Positions 9,011 through 18,892 of a stretch of DNA of 64,000 nucleotides are shown here, in pieces. The stretch is from Deefgea tanakiae (GTDB lineage Bacteria > Pseudomonadota > Gammaproteobacteria > Burkholderiales > Chitinibacteraceae): contig NZ_CP081150.1 of assembly GCF_019665765.1 (NCBI RefSeq), forward strand, positions 248,001 to 312,000, read 5' to 3'. Each line of letters opens with the position of its first letter. Within the stretch, counting starts at the first letter, position 1. A program made the translations under genes and the position numbers. The notes beneath the pieces were generated by a model. That model saw only the letters and a list, made by a program, of their open reading frames with translations. It did not search any database and was not told the origin of the DNA.

Positions 9011-11152
9011 ATGACAATTGATATGAGCCAGTTTATTGCTGTGTTCTTTGATGAAGCAGCAGAGCATTTGGCAAGTCTTGAGGCCTTGTTGCTTAAATTG
9101 AATGTCGCAAATCCAGACGCTGAAGAACTCAACGCCATTTTTCGTGCCGCGCATTCGATTAAGGGCGGTGCGGCAACATTTGGGTTTAGTGATTTAACCG
9201 AAGTAACACATATTCTTGAAAATCTACTCGATCGAATTCGCAAGCATGAAACTGTATTGCGTCCAGAGATGGTAGATGTGTTCTTGCGAACGGGTGATGT
9301 ACTCCAAGACATGTTGGCAGCTCATCGCGGTCAAGGCGATGCGGACGCGGAAGCCATCGTGCAAGTCACCCGAGAATTAGCCCAATTTTCAAATGAAGAT
9401 AATCCAGCATCTTCTAATGAACGCATTTCAATTGAAATTGCGGCTGGCGATGAATTTGATATGGCCGCCCTGCTGCGTGAGTTAACCAGTCATGGTGAAA
9501 TTATCGACTATGAGCACGGCGACAATGCACGACCATGGCGATTTCGCATCGACTCCACTCAAATGAGTGCCAGCATTCTTGATTCAATATCGTTTTTAAT
9601 CAACCCAGAGCGAATTTCTATCTCTGAGGGTGAGGAGTCAGATGCTGGCTATGGTTTATTTACGCCAGCGGAAAAATCGGAATCCACGTCTGCTGATGAA
9701 GCCTATGGTTTCTTTGAGCAAATCACTAAGCCTGAAGAAACCACGAATGATGGCTATGGTTTTTTTGAGCCACTCCCTGTCAAAAAAGATGCGCTGGTGG
9801 AGGGGGAGGGATTTGGTTTCTTTGTGCCTGCTGAGTCATTGCCGATTCGAGAGACGGTCGTACCACAGGCTGAGGTGGCCGTTACATTAGTCTCTGAATT
9901 AAATCGACGCAGTGGTGATCGAGTCGCTGCTGATAGAGCCCCTGCTGGCGATAAGAGTGATACCTCAATTCGGGTTAGCGTAGAAAAAGTTGATCAGCTA
10001 CTCAACTTAGTGGGCGAGCTCGTCATTACGCAGTCGATGCTGGCGCAAAACGCGCTGCAGCTTGACCCCGTTTTGCATGAAAAACTACTTTCAGGAGTGG
10101 CGCAACTGGAACGCAACACCCGCGAGTTACAAGAGTCAGTCATGTCAATTCGGATGATGCCGATCTCTTTTGTGTTTAATCGTTATCCTCGCCTAGTTCG
10201 CGACTTGGCGGGCAAACTCAATAAGCAAGTTGAACTGCGCATGATTGGTGAAAACACAGAGTTGGATAAGGGCTTTATCGAAAAGCTATCCGATCCAATG
10301 ACGCATTTGGTTCGCAATAGCCTCGATCATGGGCTTGAAACCCCCGAGGTTCGCCTAGCGAAAGGCAAACCAGCCCAAGGGAATCTCACGCTCAAAGCCT
10401 TTCATCAAGGCGGCAATATTGTCATTGAGGTGAGTGATGATGGCGCTGGTCTTAATCGTGAACGAATATTAGCCAAAGCCAAAGAGCGGGGCTTTAATGT
10501 TAGTGATTCAATGCCCGATTCCGAAGTGTGGATGCTAATTTTTGAGGCTGGATTCTCGACCGCGGCCGAAGTGACGGATGTTTCTGGGCGTGGGGTAGGG
10601 ATGGATGTGGTGCGCAAAAATATCCAATCTATGGGCGGACGCGTAGAAATTCAATCTATGGCGGGAGTTGGTTCAACGATCAGTGTTCGCTTGCCGCTGA
10701 CTTTAGCCATTTTGGATGGTATGTCGATTGCGGCATCCGATGAGCTTTATATTATTCCACTCACATTTATTATTGAATCGCTGCAGCCGCGTGTGATTGA
10801 TATTAAAGGCATGGCTGGGCGTGGCAATGTCATTAATGTACGTGGAGAATATTTGCCATTAATTGCACTGTATGAAATTTTTAACTTGCCATCAAAAGTC
10901 AACTCATTTGAAGAAGGGATTGCCATTATTTTGGAAGCAGAAGGGCAGAAGATCGCTTTGTTTGTCGATAATTTATTGGGCCAGCATCAAGTCGTTGTTA
11001 AAAATCTTGAAACCAATTATCGCCGAGTTCCAGGCGTAGCAGGTGCGACCATTATGGGTGATGGCCATGTTGCATTTATTCTCGATGTTGCGGCTTTAGT
11101 GCAAATGGCGCAGCAAATTTCTCCCCCGAATTTAATACCTGTTGCTGCATAA
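9011..11152 (+). CDS. cheA: Chemotaxis histidine kinase CheA (second system)
   Basis: I chose the ATG at 9011 (713 residues) because AAGGAG at 8999-9004 is 6 bp upstream; a TTG at 9005 overlaps that site. Domains: Hpt with His48 in AAHSIKGGAATFG; a linker (about 120-310); P3 dimerisation helices; P4 kinase with N-box HLVRNSLDHG, G1 DDGAGL, F-box FEAGFST and G2 GRGVGMDVV; and a C-terminal CheW-like P5 domain. The linker, about residues 211-277, contains four copies of an aromatic motif (YGLF, YGFF, YGFF, FGFF) about 17-20 residues apart. It is co-transcribed with cheY and cheW. Confidence 0.96.
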   Translation: MTIDMSQFIAVFFDEAAEHLASLEALLLKLNVANPDAEELNAIFRAAHSIKGGAATFGFSDLTEVTHILENLLDRIRKHETVLRPEMVDVFLRTGDVLQDMLAAHRGQGDADAEAIVQVTRELAQFSNEDNPASSNERISIEIAAGDEFDMAALLRELTSHGEIIDYEHGDNARPWRFRIDSTQMSASILDSISFLINPERISISEGEESDAGYGLFTPAEKSESTSADEAYGFFEQITKPEETTNDGYGFFEPLPVKKDALVEGEGFGFFVPAESLPIRETVVPQAEVAVTLVSELNRRSGDRVAADRAPAGDKSDTSIRVSVEKVDQLLNLVGELVITQSMLAQNALQLDPVLHEKLLSGVAQLERNTRELQESVMSIRMMPISFVFNRYPRLVRDLAGKLNKQVELRMIGENTELDKGFIEKLSDPMTHLVRNSLDHGLETPEVRLAKGKPAQGNLTLKAFHQGGNIVIEVSDDGAGLNRERILAKAKERGFNVSDSMPDSEVWMLIFEAGFSTAAEVTDVSGRGVGMDVVRKNIQSMGGRVEIQSMAGVGSTISVRLPLTLAILDGMSIAASDELYIIPLTFIIESLQPRVIDIKGMAGRGNVINVRGEYLPLIALYEIFNLPSKVNSFEEGIAIILEAEGQKIALFVDNLLGQHQVVVKNLETNYRRVPGVAGATIMGDGHVAFILDVAALVQMAQQISPPNLIPVAA

Positions 11153-11164
11153 GGAGGAAATATC

Positions 11165-11644
11165 ATGGATGCTTTAATGAAAGATGATGATGCCAATCGT
11201 GAATTGCTGGTTTTTGCATTGGGAAAAGAAGAATACGGCATTGATATTCTTAAAGTACAAGAGATTCGTGGTTATGATGCCGTAACTGGCATTGCGAATG
11301 CACCAAATTTTATTAAGGGCGTTATTAATCTGCGTGGCAATATTGTGCCGATTGTTGATTTGCGAATTAAGTTCAGTTTGGGGAATGTTGTTTACGATCA
11401 ATTTACTGTTGTAATTATTATTAATGTTTCTCAGCGCACTATGGGAATAGTAGTAGATGGGGTGTCGGATGTGATGACTTTAGCCACGGATCAACTCCGC
11501 GCTGCTCCTGAATTCGGATCTGCGCTCGATACAGCTTATATTTTAGGATTGGGTACGGTTGAAGATCGAATGATTATTTTAGTGGATATCGAAAAACTAA
11601 TGACCAGCGCCGATATGGCGTTAGTTGAAGCTGTTGCGGCTTAA
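11165..11644 (+). CDS. cheW: Chemotaxis coupling protein CheW
   Basis: A 159-residue CheW domain ([33 protein letters not shown] and [12 protein letters not shown] segments), the scaffold that links receptors to CheA. It starts 12 bp after cheA behind a strong AAGGAGG site and is 13 bp before the receptor gene. The N-terminal Asp-rich run and Ala-rich tail are ordinary. Confidence 0.96.
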   Translation: MDALMKDDDANRELLVFALGKEEYGIDILKVQEIRGYDAVTGIANAPNFIKGVINLRGNIVPIVDLRIKFSLGNVVYDQFTVVIIINVSQRTMGIVVDGVSDVMTLATDQLRAAPEFGSALDTAYILGLGTVEDRMIILVDIEKLMTSADMALVEAVAA

Positions 11645-11657
11645 AGGAGAATGACCC

Positions 11658-14417
11658 ATGAATAATTTAACATTTAGTCGTCGTTTGTCATTCGGTATTG
11701 CAGCTATTGTCGCTATGCTGGTGATTTTAGCCGCGGTGGCTTATAGCGCCAGCAGTCGTACCAAAGCAGATATGGAGCACTTATCGGGTGAAACCTTACC
11801 GCTGGTTATTGATGGCCAACTACTGATTAACGAAGCCAATACCATCGCCCGTTCTTTACGTAATATGCAAATCATTGGCTTTGCTACTGCTGAAGATAAA
11901 AGCAAATCGGCAGAAGAATGGGAGCGTGTAATGGCTTCTAGATCAACAATTAAAGGAATTTTAGAAAAGATTGAAGCAACGGCTAAGCAAGCTAATGATG
12001 AGGCTGCATTAAAAGACCTAGCCGTAATTTCGGAAAAACGAGCCATTTTTGTTGGCGCACAAACAAAGTTTAAGGCGCTGTTTGATGCGGGCGATGTGGC
12101 TGGAGCGCGTTTATTTGTCATGGGCGAGTTGCGAGATAGCTTCAATACCTACCGAGATGAAATTCTGGCCTTGAATAAACTAGAGCAAGAACAGGCGATT
12201 TCTCGTGCAAAAACATTGGTTGAATCGTCACAAGGCACGCAGACCACCATTCTATTCGCGGCGGGCTTAGGTCTGTTATTGGCGGTGGTGATTGCAGTGT
12301 TGTTGCTGCGCCGTGTTCGTCAACAATTAGGTGGTGAGTTGGAAACTTTGCAGTCGGTGATTGAGCGGATGGCGGCGGGTGATTTGAGCCAAGATGTGCA
12401 ATTAGCTGCTGGAGATAACGGTAGCATGTTGGCACAAGTGAATACCCTGCAACTCAAACTTCGTGCCAATGCCAAAACAGCATCAGAGAATGTTCGTATC
12501 AAAATCGCGTTGGATTCAGTTTCAACCAGCGTGATGATTGCCGATGCCGAACGGAATATTATTTACTGTAATCGGGCTGTGGATCGCTTGTTAGCGACGG
12601 CCGAAGCGGATATCCGTAAAGACCTACCGCAATTTAGCGCGCGCAATATCATTGGTGCCAATATCGATGGTTTCCACAAAAACCCAGCGCATCAACGCGG
12701 CATGCTTGATCGTCTTACGACAGAGCATCGCGCCAGTATTGTGGTTGGCGGGCGTACTTTTGCCTTGATTGTTAATCCGGTGATGAATGAAAAAAATGGC
12801 CGTGAAGGCTATGTGGTTGAATGGTTGGATCGCACCGAAGCATTGGCGGCTGAATTGCGCGAAAAACAACTCGCCGATGAAAACGCTCGTATTCTGGGTG
12901 CGCTGGAATCCACATCAACGAATGTGATGTTGGCCGATGAAAACCGCGTGATTGTGTATATGAATAAAGCCGTAACCAGTATGTTGTCTGGTGTTCAAAA
13001 CGATTTGCGCAAAGTATTGCCGCATTTTGATGTGAGTAAATTGATTGGTACGAATATTGATGGCTTCCATAAAAATCCAAGTCATCAATCAAGTTTGCTG
13101 GCAAATTTAACTAGCGCATATCGCAGTCAAATTACGGTTGCTGGTAAGACTTTCCTATTGATCGCTAGCCCCGTATTTTCCAAGGAAGGGAAACGACTAG
13201 GCTCTGTGGTGGAGTGGGTTGATCGTACGCAAGAAGTTGCGGTTGAAGGTGAGGTCGGTAGTTTGGTCGATGCCGCAGTGAATGGCGACTTTACTAAGCG
13301 GGTCGATCCGACGGGTAAAGAAGGCTTTATGCTGAAGTTGGCCGAGGGCATGAATCAACTCGTGGCATCGAATGAAGCTGGTTTAAACGACGTTGCTCGA
13401 GTATTAGGTGCCTTGGCGCAAGGTGATTTAACGCAACAAATTACTGCTGATTATCGTGGTTTGCTGGGGCAACTGAAAGACGACTGCAACACCACAACGG
13501 CGCGTTTGGCTGAAATCGTCACCAATATTAAAGAGGCCGCGAGCACGATTAATGTCGCCTCGCAAGAAATCGCCGCGGGTAATAGCAATCTATCTAGCCG
13601 TACCGAGCAACAAGCGGCCAGCTTGGAAGAAACCGCCTCCAGCATGGAAGAACTCACCAGTACCGTGAAACAAAATGCCGAAAATGCGCGACAAGCGAAT
13701 CAACTGGCCATCGGTGCATCCGATATCGCGGTGAAAGGTGGCGATGTCGTAGGGCAAGTGGTTTCGACGATGGCGGATATCAATGATTCGGCGAAGAAAA
13801 TTGTCGATATTATTTCGGTGATTGACGGTATTGCTTTCCAAACCAATATTCTGGCATTGAATGCCGCAGTGGAGGCCGCGCGCGCTGGTGAACAAGGGCG
13901 TGGTTTTGCTGTGGTTGCTTCTGAGGTGCGTAATTTGGCGCAACGCTCAGCGGGTGCCGCCAAAGAGATTAAGACTTTGATTGGTGATTCAGTGCTTAAA
14001 GTCGAGGCCGGCTCGAAATTAGTCGATCAAGCCGGTAATACGATGCAGGATGTCGTCGGCGCAGTGCGACGCGTGACGGACATCATGAGTGAGATCTCTG
14101 CTGCATCCAGTGAGCAAAGCGCAGGGATTGAGCAAGTAAATCAAGCCATCACGACAATGGATGAAAATACCCAACAGAATGCGGCGTTGGTTGAAGAGGC
14201 CGCTGCCGCTGCGGAAAGTTTGGAAGATCAAGCCAACAACTTAACGCAAACTGTGGGCATCTTTAAATTGGTGGCTGGGCAGCAAGTGAGCCGTTCGGCG
14301 GTGGCGCGTGTCGCAGCTCCAAAGTTGGGCGCTTCGCGTCCACCGGCAAAGCAAGCACCTGCTGGGCGTTCAATTCCGAAGCTCGGTTCGGATGATGGTG
14401 ATTGGGAGGAGTTTTAA
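11658..14417 (+). CDS. Methyl-accepting chemotaxis protein with tandem PAS domains
   Basis: A 919-residue receptor. Order: TM1 (about 10-30), a periplasmic four-helix-bundle-like sensor (30-195), TM2 (196-216), HAMP (217-270), PAS1 (about 280-400), PAS2 (about 410-520), a second HAMP-like stretch (530-620), and the signalling domain (640-850) with the hairpin tip [21 protein letters not shown]. The PAS units are close repeats of each other; each contains [12 protein letters not shown] and ends VEWxDRT. The C-terminus is DWEEF after a flexible Pro/Ala linker, matching the xWxxF tether for CheR/CheB. CheR, CheD and CheB are encoded immediately downstream. Confidence 0.95.
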   Translation: MNNLTFSRRLSFGIAAIVAMLVILAAVAYSASSRTKADMEHLSGETLPLVIDGQLLINEANTIARSLRNMQIIGFATAEDKSKSAEEWERVMASRSTIKGILEKIEATAKQANDEAALKDLAVISEKRAIFVGAQTKFKALFDAGDVAGARLFVMGELRDSFNTYRDEILALNKLEQEQAISRAKTLVESSQGTQTTILFAAGLGLLLAVVIAVLLLRRVRQQLGGELETLQSVIERMAAGDLSQDVQLAAGDNGSMLAQVNTLQLKLRANAKTASENVRIKIALDSVSTSVMIADAERNIIYCNRAVDRLLATAEADIRKDLPQFSARNIIGANIDGFHKNPAHQRGMLDRLTTEHRASIVVGGRTFALIVNPVMNEKNGREGYVVEWLDRTEALAAELREKQLADENARILGALESTSTNVMLADENRVIVYMNKAVTSMLSGVQNDLRKVLPHFDVSKLIGTNIDGFHKNPSHQSSLLANLTSAYRSQITVAGKTFLLIASPVFSKEGKRLGSVVEWVDRTQEVAVEGEVGSLVDAAVNGDFTKRVDPTGKEGFMLKLAEGMNQLVASNEAGLNDVARVLGALAQGDLTQQITADYRGLLGQLKDDCNTTTARLAEIVTNIKEAASTINVASQEIAAGNSNLSSRTEQQAASLEETASSMEELTSTVKQNAENARQANQLAIGASDIAVKGGDVVGQVVSTMADINDSAKKIVDIISVIDGIAFQTNILALNAAVEAARAGEQGRGFAVVASEVRNLAQRSAGAAKEIKTLIGDSVLKVEAGSKLVDQAGNTMQDVVGAVRRVTDIMSEISAASSEQSAGIEQVNQAITTMDENTQQNAALVEEAAAAAESLEDQANNLTQTVGIFKLVAGQQVSRSAVARVAAPKLGASRPPAKQAPAGRSIPKLGSDDGDWEEF

Positions 14418-14446
14418 GCCAGTCCCTGTGGTGCCTTGTTAAACCA

Positions 14447-14471
14447 AAGGGGCTGCAAGCCCCTTTTTTTG
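14447..14471 (+). terminator. Rho-independent terminator after the receptor gene
   Basis: Perfect 8-bp stem AAGGGGCT/AGCCCCTT with a 3-base loop, running into seven or more T residues. It separates cheY-cheA-cheW-mcp from cheR-cheD-cheB, so at least part of the latter must be read by read-through or from its own promoter in the roughly 60 bp that follow. Confidence 0.85.
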
Positions 14472-14533
14472 ATATGTATGTCATTGTATGCATTAATTAA
14501 TAACGGCTATGGCCGTATACCATGGGGTGCGTC

Positions 14534-15400
14534 ATGGCTTCAAATCCAGTTGTGAGTAATGAACATGAATTTAGCTATGGTAGTGCGGATTTTAATAAGG
14601 TCGTGCAACTGATTTATCAGCGGGCAGGGATCCGCTTAAATGATAGCAAGCAGCAGATGGTCTACAGCCGATTGGCGCGACGTTTGCGGGCCTTAAGTAT
14701 GAATTCCTTTGCCGAGTATTTGCGGCTATTAGAGCAAAATCCAAATTCAGAAGAATGGCAGCAGTTTACGAATGCGTTGACGACTAATCTCACCTCATTT
14801 TTTCGCGAAGCTTATCATTTTGACATGCTGGCCGCTCAAATGCAGGAGAGTAGTTCGCGGCCTTTCCGTGTCTGGTGTGCTGCGGCATCCACTGGCGAGG
14901 AACCTTATTCATTGGCGATGACCGCGATCGAAGCCTACCAAGTCGCCAAACCGAACGTAGAGATTATTGCTTCTGATTTAGATACCCAAGTTTTGGCAAT
15001 CGGAGCCAAGGGTGTCTATGCCTTGGATAAGTTAGAAAAGTTGTCCTTAGAGCGAAAGCGAGGATTTTTTCTCAAAGGGAAGGATGCAAATGCCGGAAAA
15101 GTTCGCGCAAAAAAAGCATTGCGTGAGTTGTTACATTTTCAGCAGATTAATTTATTAGATGCAAAGTGGCCCTTAGATGGGCGTTTTGACGCGATTTTCT
15201 GCCGCAATGTGATGATTTATTTTGATCAGGCCACACAAAAAATCATTCTGCAAAAAATGGGGCGCCTACTCAAACCCGATGGCCATTTGTATGTGGGACA
15301 TTCCGAAAACCTGCATTTTTTGTCTGAGTACTATACCTCTTGTGGTAAAACCACTTACCGCCTCACAGAACGTGCGATTCATGAGTGGGGAGGGCGATAA
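14534..15400 (+). CDS. cheR: Chemotaxis protein methyltransferase CheR
   Basis: A 288-residue SAM-dependent glutamate methyltransferase for chemoreceptors. The N-terminal CheR helical domain (about 15-75) includes KQQMVYSRLARRLRALSM. The catalytic domain has the SAM-binding segment WCAAASTGEEPYSLAM and the CRNVMIYFD motif. The ATG at 14534 has a GGGG run just upstream; an alternative ATG at 14522 would add four residues and lacks any ribosome-binding site. The stop overlaps the cheD start by one base (TAATG), so translation is coupled. Confidence 0.95.
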   Translation: MASNPVVSNEHEFSYGSADFNKVVQLIYQRAGIRLNDSKQQMVYSRLARRLRALSMNSFAEYLRLLEQNPNSEEWQQFTNALTTNLTSFFREAYHFDMLAAQMQESSSRPFRVWCAAASTGEEPYSLAMTAIEAYQVAKPNVEIIASDLDTQVLAIGAKGVYALDKLEKLSLERKRGFFLKGKDANAGKVRAKKALRELLHFQQINLLDAKWPLDGRFDAIFCRNVMIYFDQATQKIILQKMGRLLKPDGHLYVGHSENLHFLSEYYTSCGKTTYRLTERAIHEWGGR

Positions 15401-16014
15401 TGTCGGTCAAAGACTATGAAGAGGTGCTTGCCCCAACGCTGTATTTTGATCGAAATTTCGACACTGAGGCGGCTAAAATACTACCAGGGGAGTATTACGT
15501 TACAGGTCGAGACATGCTGTTGGTGACTGTACTGGGTTCGTGTGTCGCCGCATGCATTCGTGATCCAGTATCCGGTATTGGCGGCATGAATCATTTTATG
15601 CTGCCCGAGTCGACAGAGGATATGGCAACAGTGAACGGTTTGTCGACGCGTTATGGCACTTACGCCATGGAGGTATTAATAAATCAATTGTTGAAACAAG
15701 GCGCAAAAAAAACACGTTTAGAAGCCAAAGTCTTTGGCGGAGGTAATGTTTTGCGCGGATTTACTGTTTCTAATGTAGGCTTACAAAATGCCGAATTTGT
15801 AAAAAGCTTCTTGTCCTTGGAGCGCATCCCGATTGTTGCGCAAGATTTGCTCGATATTTATCCACGTAAAGTGTACTTTTTCCCGCAAACAGGACGGGTT
15901 TTAATTCGAAAATTGAAGGCAGTGCATAACAATACGATTGTTGAACGAGAAAAGAGCTACGGTGCTCGTTTAACGCATATGAAAGACGGTGGCGATGTGG
16001 AGTTGTTTTCATAA
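15400..16014 (+). CDS. cheD: Chemoreceptor glutamine deamidase CheD
   Basis: A 204-residue CheD. Catalytic Cys48 in LGSCVAAC and His65 in GGMNHFMLP are 17 residues apart, as in characterised CheD, and the YGTYAMEVLINQL helix and VFGGGNVL segments are conserved. CheD deamidates receptor glutamines so that they can be methylated by CheR, here most simply those of the receptor encoded upstream. The ATG at 15400 overlaps the cheR stop and has GGAGGG at 15389-15394. The C-terminal 25 residues are less conserved. Confidence 0.95.
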   Translation: MSVKDYEEVLAPTLYFDRNFDTEAAKILPGEYYVTGRDMLLVTVLGSCVAACIRDPVSGIGGMNHFMLPESTEDMATVNGLSTRYGTYAMEVLINQLLKQGAKKTRLEAKVFGGGNVLRGFTVSNVGLQNAEFVKSFLSLERIPIVAQDLLDIYPRKVYFFPQTGRVLIRKLKAVHNNTIVEREKSYGARLTHMKDGGDVELFS

Positions 16015-16038
16015 TTTGACTGCCGAGGAGTTTCAATC

Positions 16039-17121
16039 GTGCCAAAAATTAGAGTGATTGTCGTTGATGATTCCGCTTTGATGCGGAGTTTATTAAAAGA
16101 AGTTATTGATACTGCGCCAGACATGGAGTGTATTGCAGCCGCGCCGGATCCGATTATTGCGCGGGAAATGATTCGAGAGCTCAATCCAGACGTGATTACG
16201 CTGGATGTTGAAATGCCCAAAATGGATGGCTTGGATTTCTTGTCGCGTTTAATGCGCTTAAAGCCGACGCCCGTCTTAATGATTTCATCGCTTACAGAGC
16301 ATGGTTCAGAAGTTGCTTTACGTGCTTTAGAGTTGGGGGCGGTCGACATTATTCCAAAGCCTAAGCTCGATATTGCGCAAGGTATTCAGAATTATGCGGA
16401 TGAGATACGAGAAAAAATTCGTATGGCCTCTAAGGCAAAGGTGCGAGCTTTGGCTAAAGAGCATGTCGCTTCACCGAGTCATTCTGCTGATGCGGTGTTG
16501 CCAAAATCGGTTCGCCCGCTCATGAAGTCAGAAAAATTAATTATTGTCGGTGCATCGACTGGTGGCACAGAAGCGTTAAAAGAATTTTTATTGCCAATGC
16601 CCCCGGATGCGCCAGCAATTTTAATCGCACAGCATATGCCGGAAATGTTTACTAAGTCGTTTGCCAATCGTTTGGATTCTTTGTGTCGAATTACGGTTAA
16701 AGAAGCAGAGCATGGTGAGCGCGTTCTGCCTGGGCACGCTTATATTGCTCCAGGGCACTCACATCTGGTGCTGGGTGTATCTGGGGCAAATTATGTTTGC
16801 CAATTGTCTCAAGCGCCACCTGTTAATCGTCATCGACCATCAGTGGATGTGCTATTTCGTTCGGCCGCGAATGTGGCTGGGCGAAATGCGGTAGGGGTTA
16901 TTCTGACCGGCATGGGCAAAGATGGTGCAGCGGGCATGTTGGAAATGAGGCAGGCTGGTGCTTATAATTTTGCGCAAGATGAAGCAAGCTGCGTGGTGTT
17001 TGGTATGCCGAAAGAAGCAATTGCGCAAGGTGGGGCTAATGAAGTGGTTCCCCTGAAAGATATGACGCAAAAAGTATTGGCTTGGTTGGCCGCCAATGGT
17101 GGCCGAGCATTGAGGATTTAA
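16039..17121 (+). CDS. cheB: Receptor methylesterase/response regulator CheB
   Basis: A 360-residue two-domain protein. The N-terminal receiver has VDDSALMR, acceptor Asp56 in [11 protein letters not shown] and the VDIIPKP segment. The C-terminal methylesterase has catalytic Ser173 in [11 protein letters not shown], His in [10 protein letters not shown] and Asp in GMGKDGAAG. CheB removes receptor methyl groups and is activated by CheA. It starts with GTG at 16039 behind GAGGAG, 24 bp after cheD, and ends 8 bp before flrC, so chemotaxis adaptation and flagellar regulation are probably on one transcript here. Confidence 0.96.
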   Translation: MPKIRVIVVDDSALMRSLLKEVIDTAPDMECIAAAPDPIIAREMIRELNPDVITLDVEMPKMDGLDFLSRLMRLKPTPVLMISSLTEHGSEVALRALELGAVDIIPKPKLDIAQGIQNYADEIREKIRMASKAKVRALAKEHVASPSHSADAVLPKSVRPLMKSEKLIIVGASTGGTEALKEFLLPMPPDAPAILIAQHMPEMFTKSFANRLDSLCRITVKEAEHGERVLPGHAYIAPGHSHLVLGVSGANYVCQLSQAPPVNRHRPSVDVLFRSAANVAGRNAVGVILTGMGKDGAAGMLEMRQAGAYNFAQDEASCVVFGMPKEAIAQGGANEVVPLKDMTQKVLAWLAANGGRALRI

Positions 17122-17129
17122 AGGAATAC

Positions 17130-18467
17130 ATGGCTTTACCTGTTTTAATTGTTGAAGATGATGATGCTCTGCGCGAAGCCCTCGTGGATACGCTTGAATT
17201 GGGTGGCTATCAAGTGATTGCTGCAGAAGATGGATCTGAAGCTTTGTTGTTATTGGAAACGCATCGCGTGGGTATGGTGATATCTGACGTGCAAATGCAG
17301 CCGATGGATGGCAATACACTCTTGTATGAGATTAAGCAGCACTATCCATGGCTCCCCGTGATGTTGATGACAGCTTATGGCGTGATCGATAAAGCGGTTT
17401 CCGCACTGCATGCAGGTGCATGCCATTACTTGCCTAAGCCTTTTGAACCCGATTTATTGCTAACGCAGGTTGAGAAGTACGTTCTTCCCGATTTGGGCTT
17501 GGACGAAGTACTGGCAGAAGCTCCGATCATGAAGCAGTTGATGGATATTGCTCGCCGTGCCGCGATGGCTGATGCATCCATCATGCTCACTGGTGAGTCG
17601 GGTGTCGGTAAAGAAGTTATGGCGCGCTACATTCATCGCCATAGTCCACGCGCTAGCAAGCCTTTTGTCGCGATTAATTGCGCAGCCATTCCCGAGCAAC
17701 TGCTTGAGTCAACCTTGTTTGGTCATGAGAAAGGCTCATTTACTGGCGCAGCAACGCAGCATGTCGGTAAGTTTGAACAGGCGCAGGGTGGCACTTTGTT
17801 GCTGGATGAAGTGACTGAAATGCCTTTGCCCTTGCAAGCTAAACTGTTGCGTGTATTACAAGAACGAGAATTAGAGCGGGTCGGGGGAGTGAAGCCCATC
17901 GCTTTAAATATTCGTGTGCTGGCAACGAGCAATCGAGATTTGGCGATCGAGGTGAAAGAAGGCCGATTCCGTGAAGATTTGTTTTATCGCTTGAATGTAT
18001 TTCCACTCAGAATCCCCGCGCTGCGAGAACGGCAAGAAGATATTTTGCCTTTGGCACGATCTATGCTTTCTCGTTATTCAGTAGCATACCAACGGCGCTT
18101 ACCCGTGTTCTCTCATGAAGCGGAGCAAGCACTGAAGCATTATGAATGGTTCGGCAATATCCGTGAGCTAGACAATGTGATTCAGCGTGCATTGATCTTG
18201 GCGCCAGGGGATGAAATTGCCGCTGAGCATTTGTATTTGCCTGTCGTGTCGGCAAATATTGCCGCCGATATGGCGCTGGATGATGCAGCAGAAACGAAGC
18301 CTGTTACTGCCAACATCAAAGACATGGAAAAAAACATGATCTTAGATGCGCTGAAGTCGACGAATGGGGTTCGGAAGGCTGCGGCGGAGAAATTGGGTAT
18401 GAGTGAGCGAACTTTGCGCTATAAACTAGCTCAATATCGTGAACAAGACGGTAATTTAACAATTTGA
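17130..18467 (+). CDS. flrC: Sigma54-dependent response regulator FlrC/FleR
   Basis: A 445-residue NtrC-type activator. The ATG at 17130 with AAAGGA upstream is chosen over an upstream in-frame start that overlaps cheB. Receiver (1-120): VEDDDA, acceptor Asp53 in VISDVQMQPMDG, Lys in YLPKPF. AAA+ domain (130-370): Walker A GESGVGKE, sigma54-contacting GSFTGA loop, Walker B GGTLLLDEV, arginine-finger region FREDLFYRLNVFPL. A Fis-type HTH ends the protein (KAAAEKLGMSERTLRYKL). It most resembles FlrC/FleR, activator of class III flagellar genes such as fliE, whose sigma54 promoter begins 8 bp after this gene. The cognate kinase is at 4834-6006. Confidence 0.92.
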   Translation: MALPVLIVEDDDALREALVDTLELGGYQVIAAEDGSEALLLLETHRVGMVISDVQMQPMDGNTLLYEIKQHYPWLPVMLMTAYGVIDKAVSALHAGACHYLPKPFEPDLLLTQVEKYVLPDLGLDEVLAEAPIMKQLMDIARRAAMADASIMLTGESGVGKEVMARYIHRHSPRASKPFVAINCAAIPEQLLESTLFGHEKGSFTGAATQHVGKFEQAQGGTLLLDEVTEMPLPLQAKLLRVLQERELERVGGVKPIALNIRVLATSNRDLAIEVKEGRFREDLFYRLNVFPLRIPALRERQEDILPLARSMLSRYSVAYQRRLPVFSHEAEQALKHYEWFGNIRELDNVIQRALILAPGDEIAAEHLYLPVVSANIAADMALDDAAETKPVTANIKDMEKNMILDALKSTNGVRKAAAEKLGMSERTLRYKLAQYREQDGNLTI

Positions 18468-18474
18468 TGCCACA

Positions 18475-18490
18475 TGGTGCAGGATTTGCT
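18475..18490 (+). promoter_or_regulatory. Sigma54 (-24/-12) promoter of the fliEFGHIJ operon
   Basis: TGGTGCAGGATTTGCT has the invariant GG and GC elements separated by exactly 10 bases, close to the consensus TGGCAC-N5-TTGCW. It lies in the 74-bp gap between flrC and fliE, about 50 bp before the fliE ATG. The gene just upstream is a sigma54 activator of the FlrC type, which fits. Confidence 0.75.
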
Positions 18491-18541
18491 TGCCGCCGCC
18501 GCCATGCACCCCTACAATTTTGCCAAGAAGGATAGGTAGTT

Positions 18542-18865
18542 ATGAGCGTGCAAGGAATTGATCAGGTTCTCGGCGAATTAAGGTCGATGTCTGCGCTGGC
18601 CTCAGGCCAGTCAGTCAATAATCCGGCAGCAGTGTCGGGCGGCCCTGATTTTGCAGAGTTACTTAAACAATCCATCGATCAAGTGAACCAAGTTTCGCAA
18701 GACGCACAAGCCAAACAAGTGGCTTTTCAGTCTGGTGATCCTGAGGCTAATTTACAAGATGTGATGGTTTCATTGCAAAAAGCCAGTTTGAGTTTTCAAA
18801 CTATGGTTCAAGTGCGCAATAAGCTTGTTACTGCCTATCAAGAAGTTATGAGTATGCAGGTATAA
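18542..18865 (+). CDS. fliE: Flagellar basal-body protein FliE
   Basis: A 107-residue FliE, the junction between MS ring and proximal rod. The C-terminal segment with DVMVSLQKASLSFQTMVQVRNKLVTAY and EVMSMQV is the conserved FliE core. First gene of the operon, transcribed from the sigma54 promoter just upstream. A stretch of Gln/Asn/Val-rich helix (residues 35-60) precedes the core; length is normal for the family. Confidence 0.95.
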   Translation: MSVQGIDQVLGELRSMSALASGQSVNNPAAVSGGPDFAELLKQSIDQVNQVSQDAQAKQVAFQSGDPEANLQDVMVSLQKASLSFQTMVQVRNKLVTAYQEVMSMQV

Positions 18866-18892
18866 ACCTGAGACCTTGAAAATCGGTAAGGT

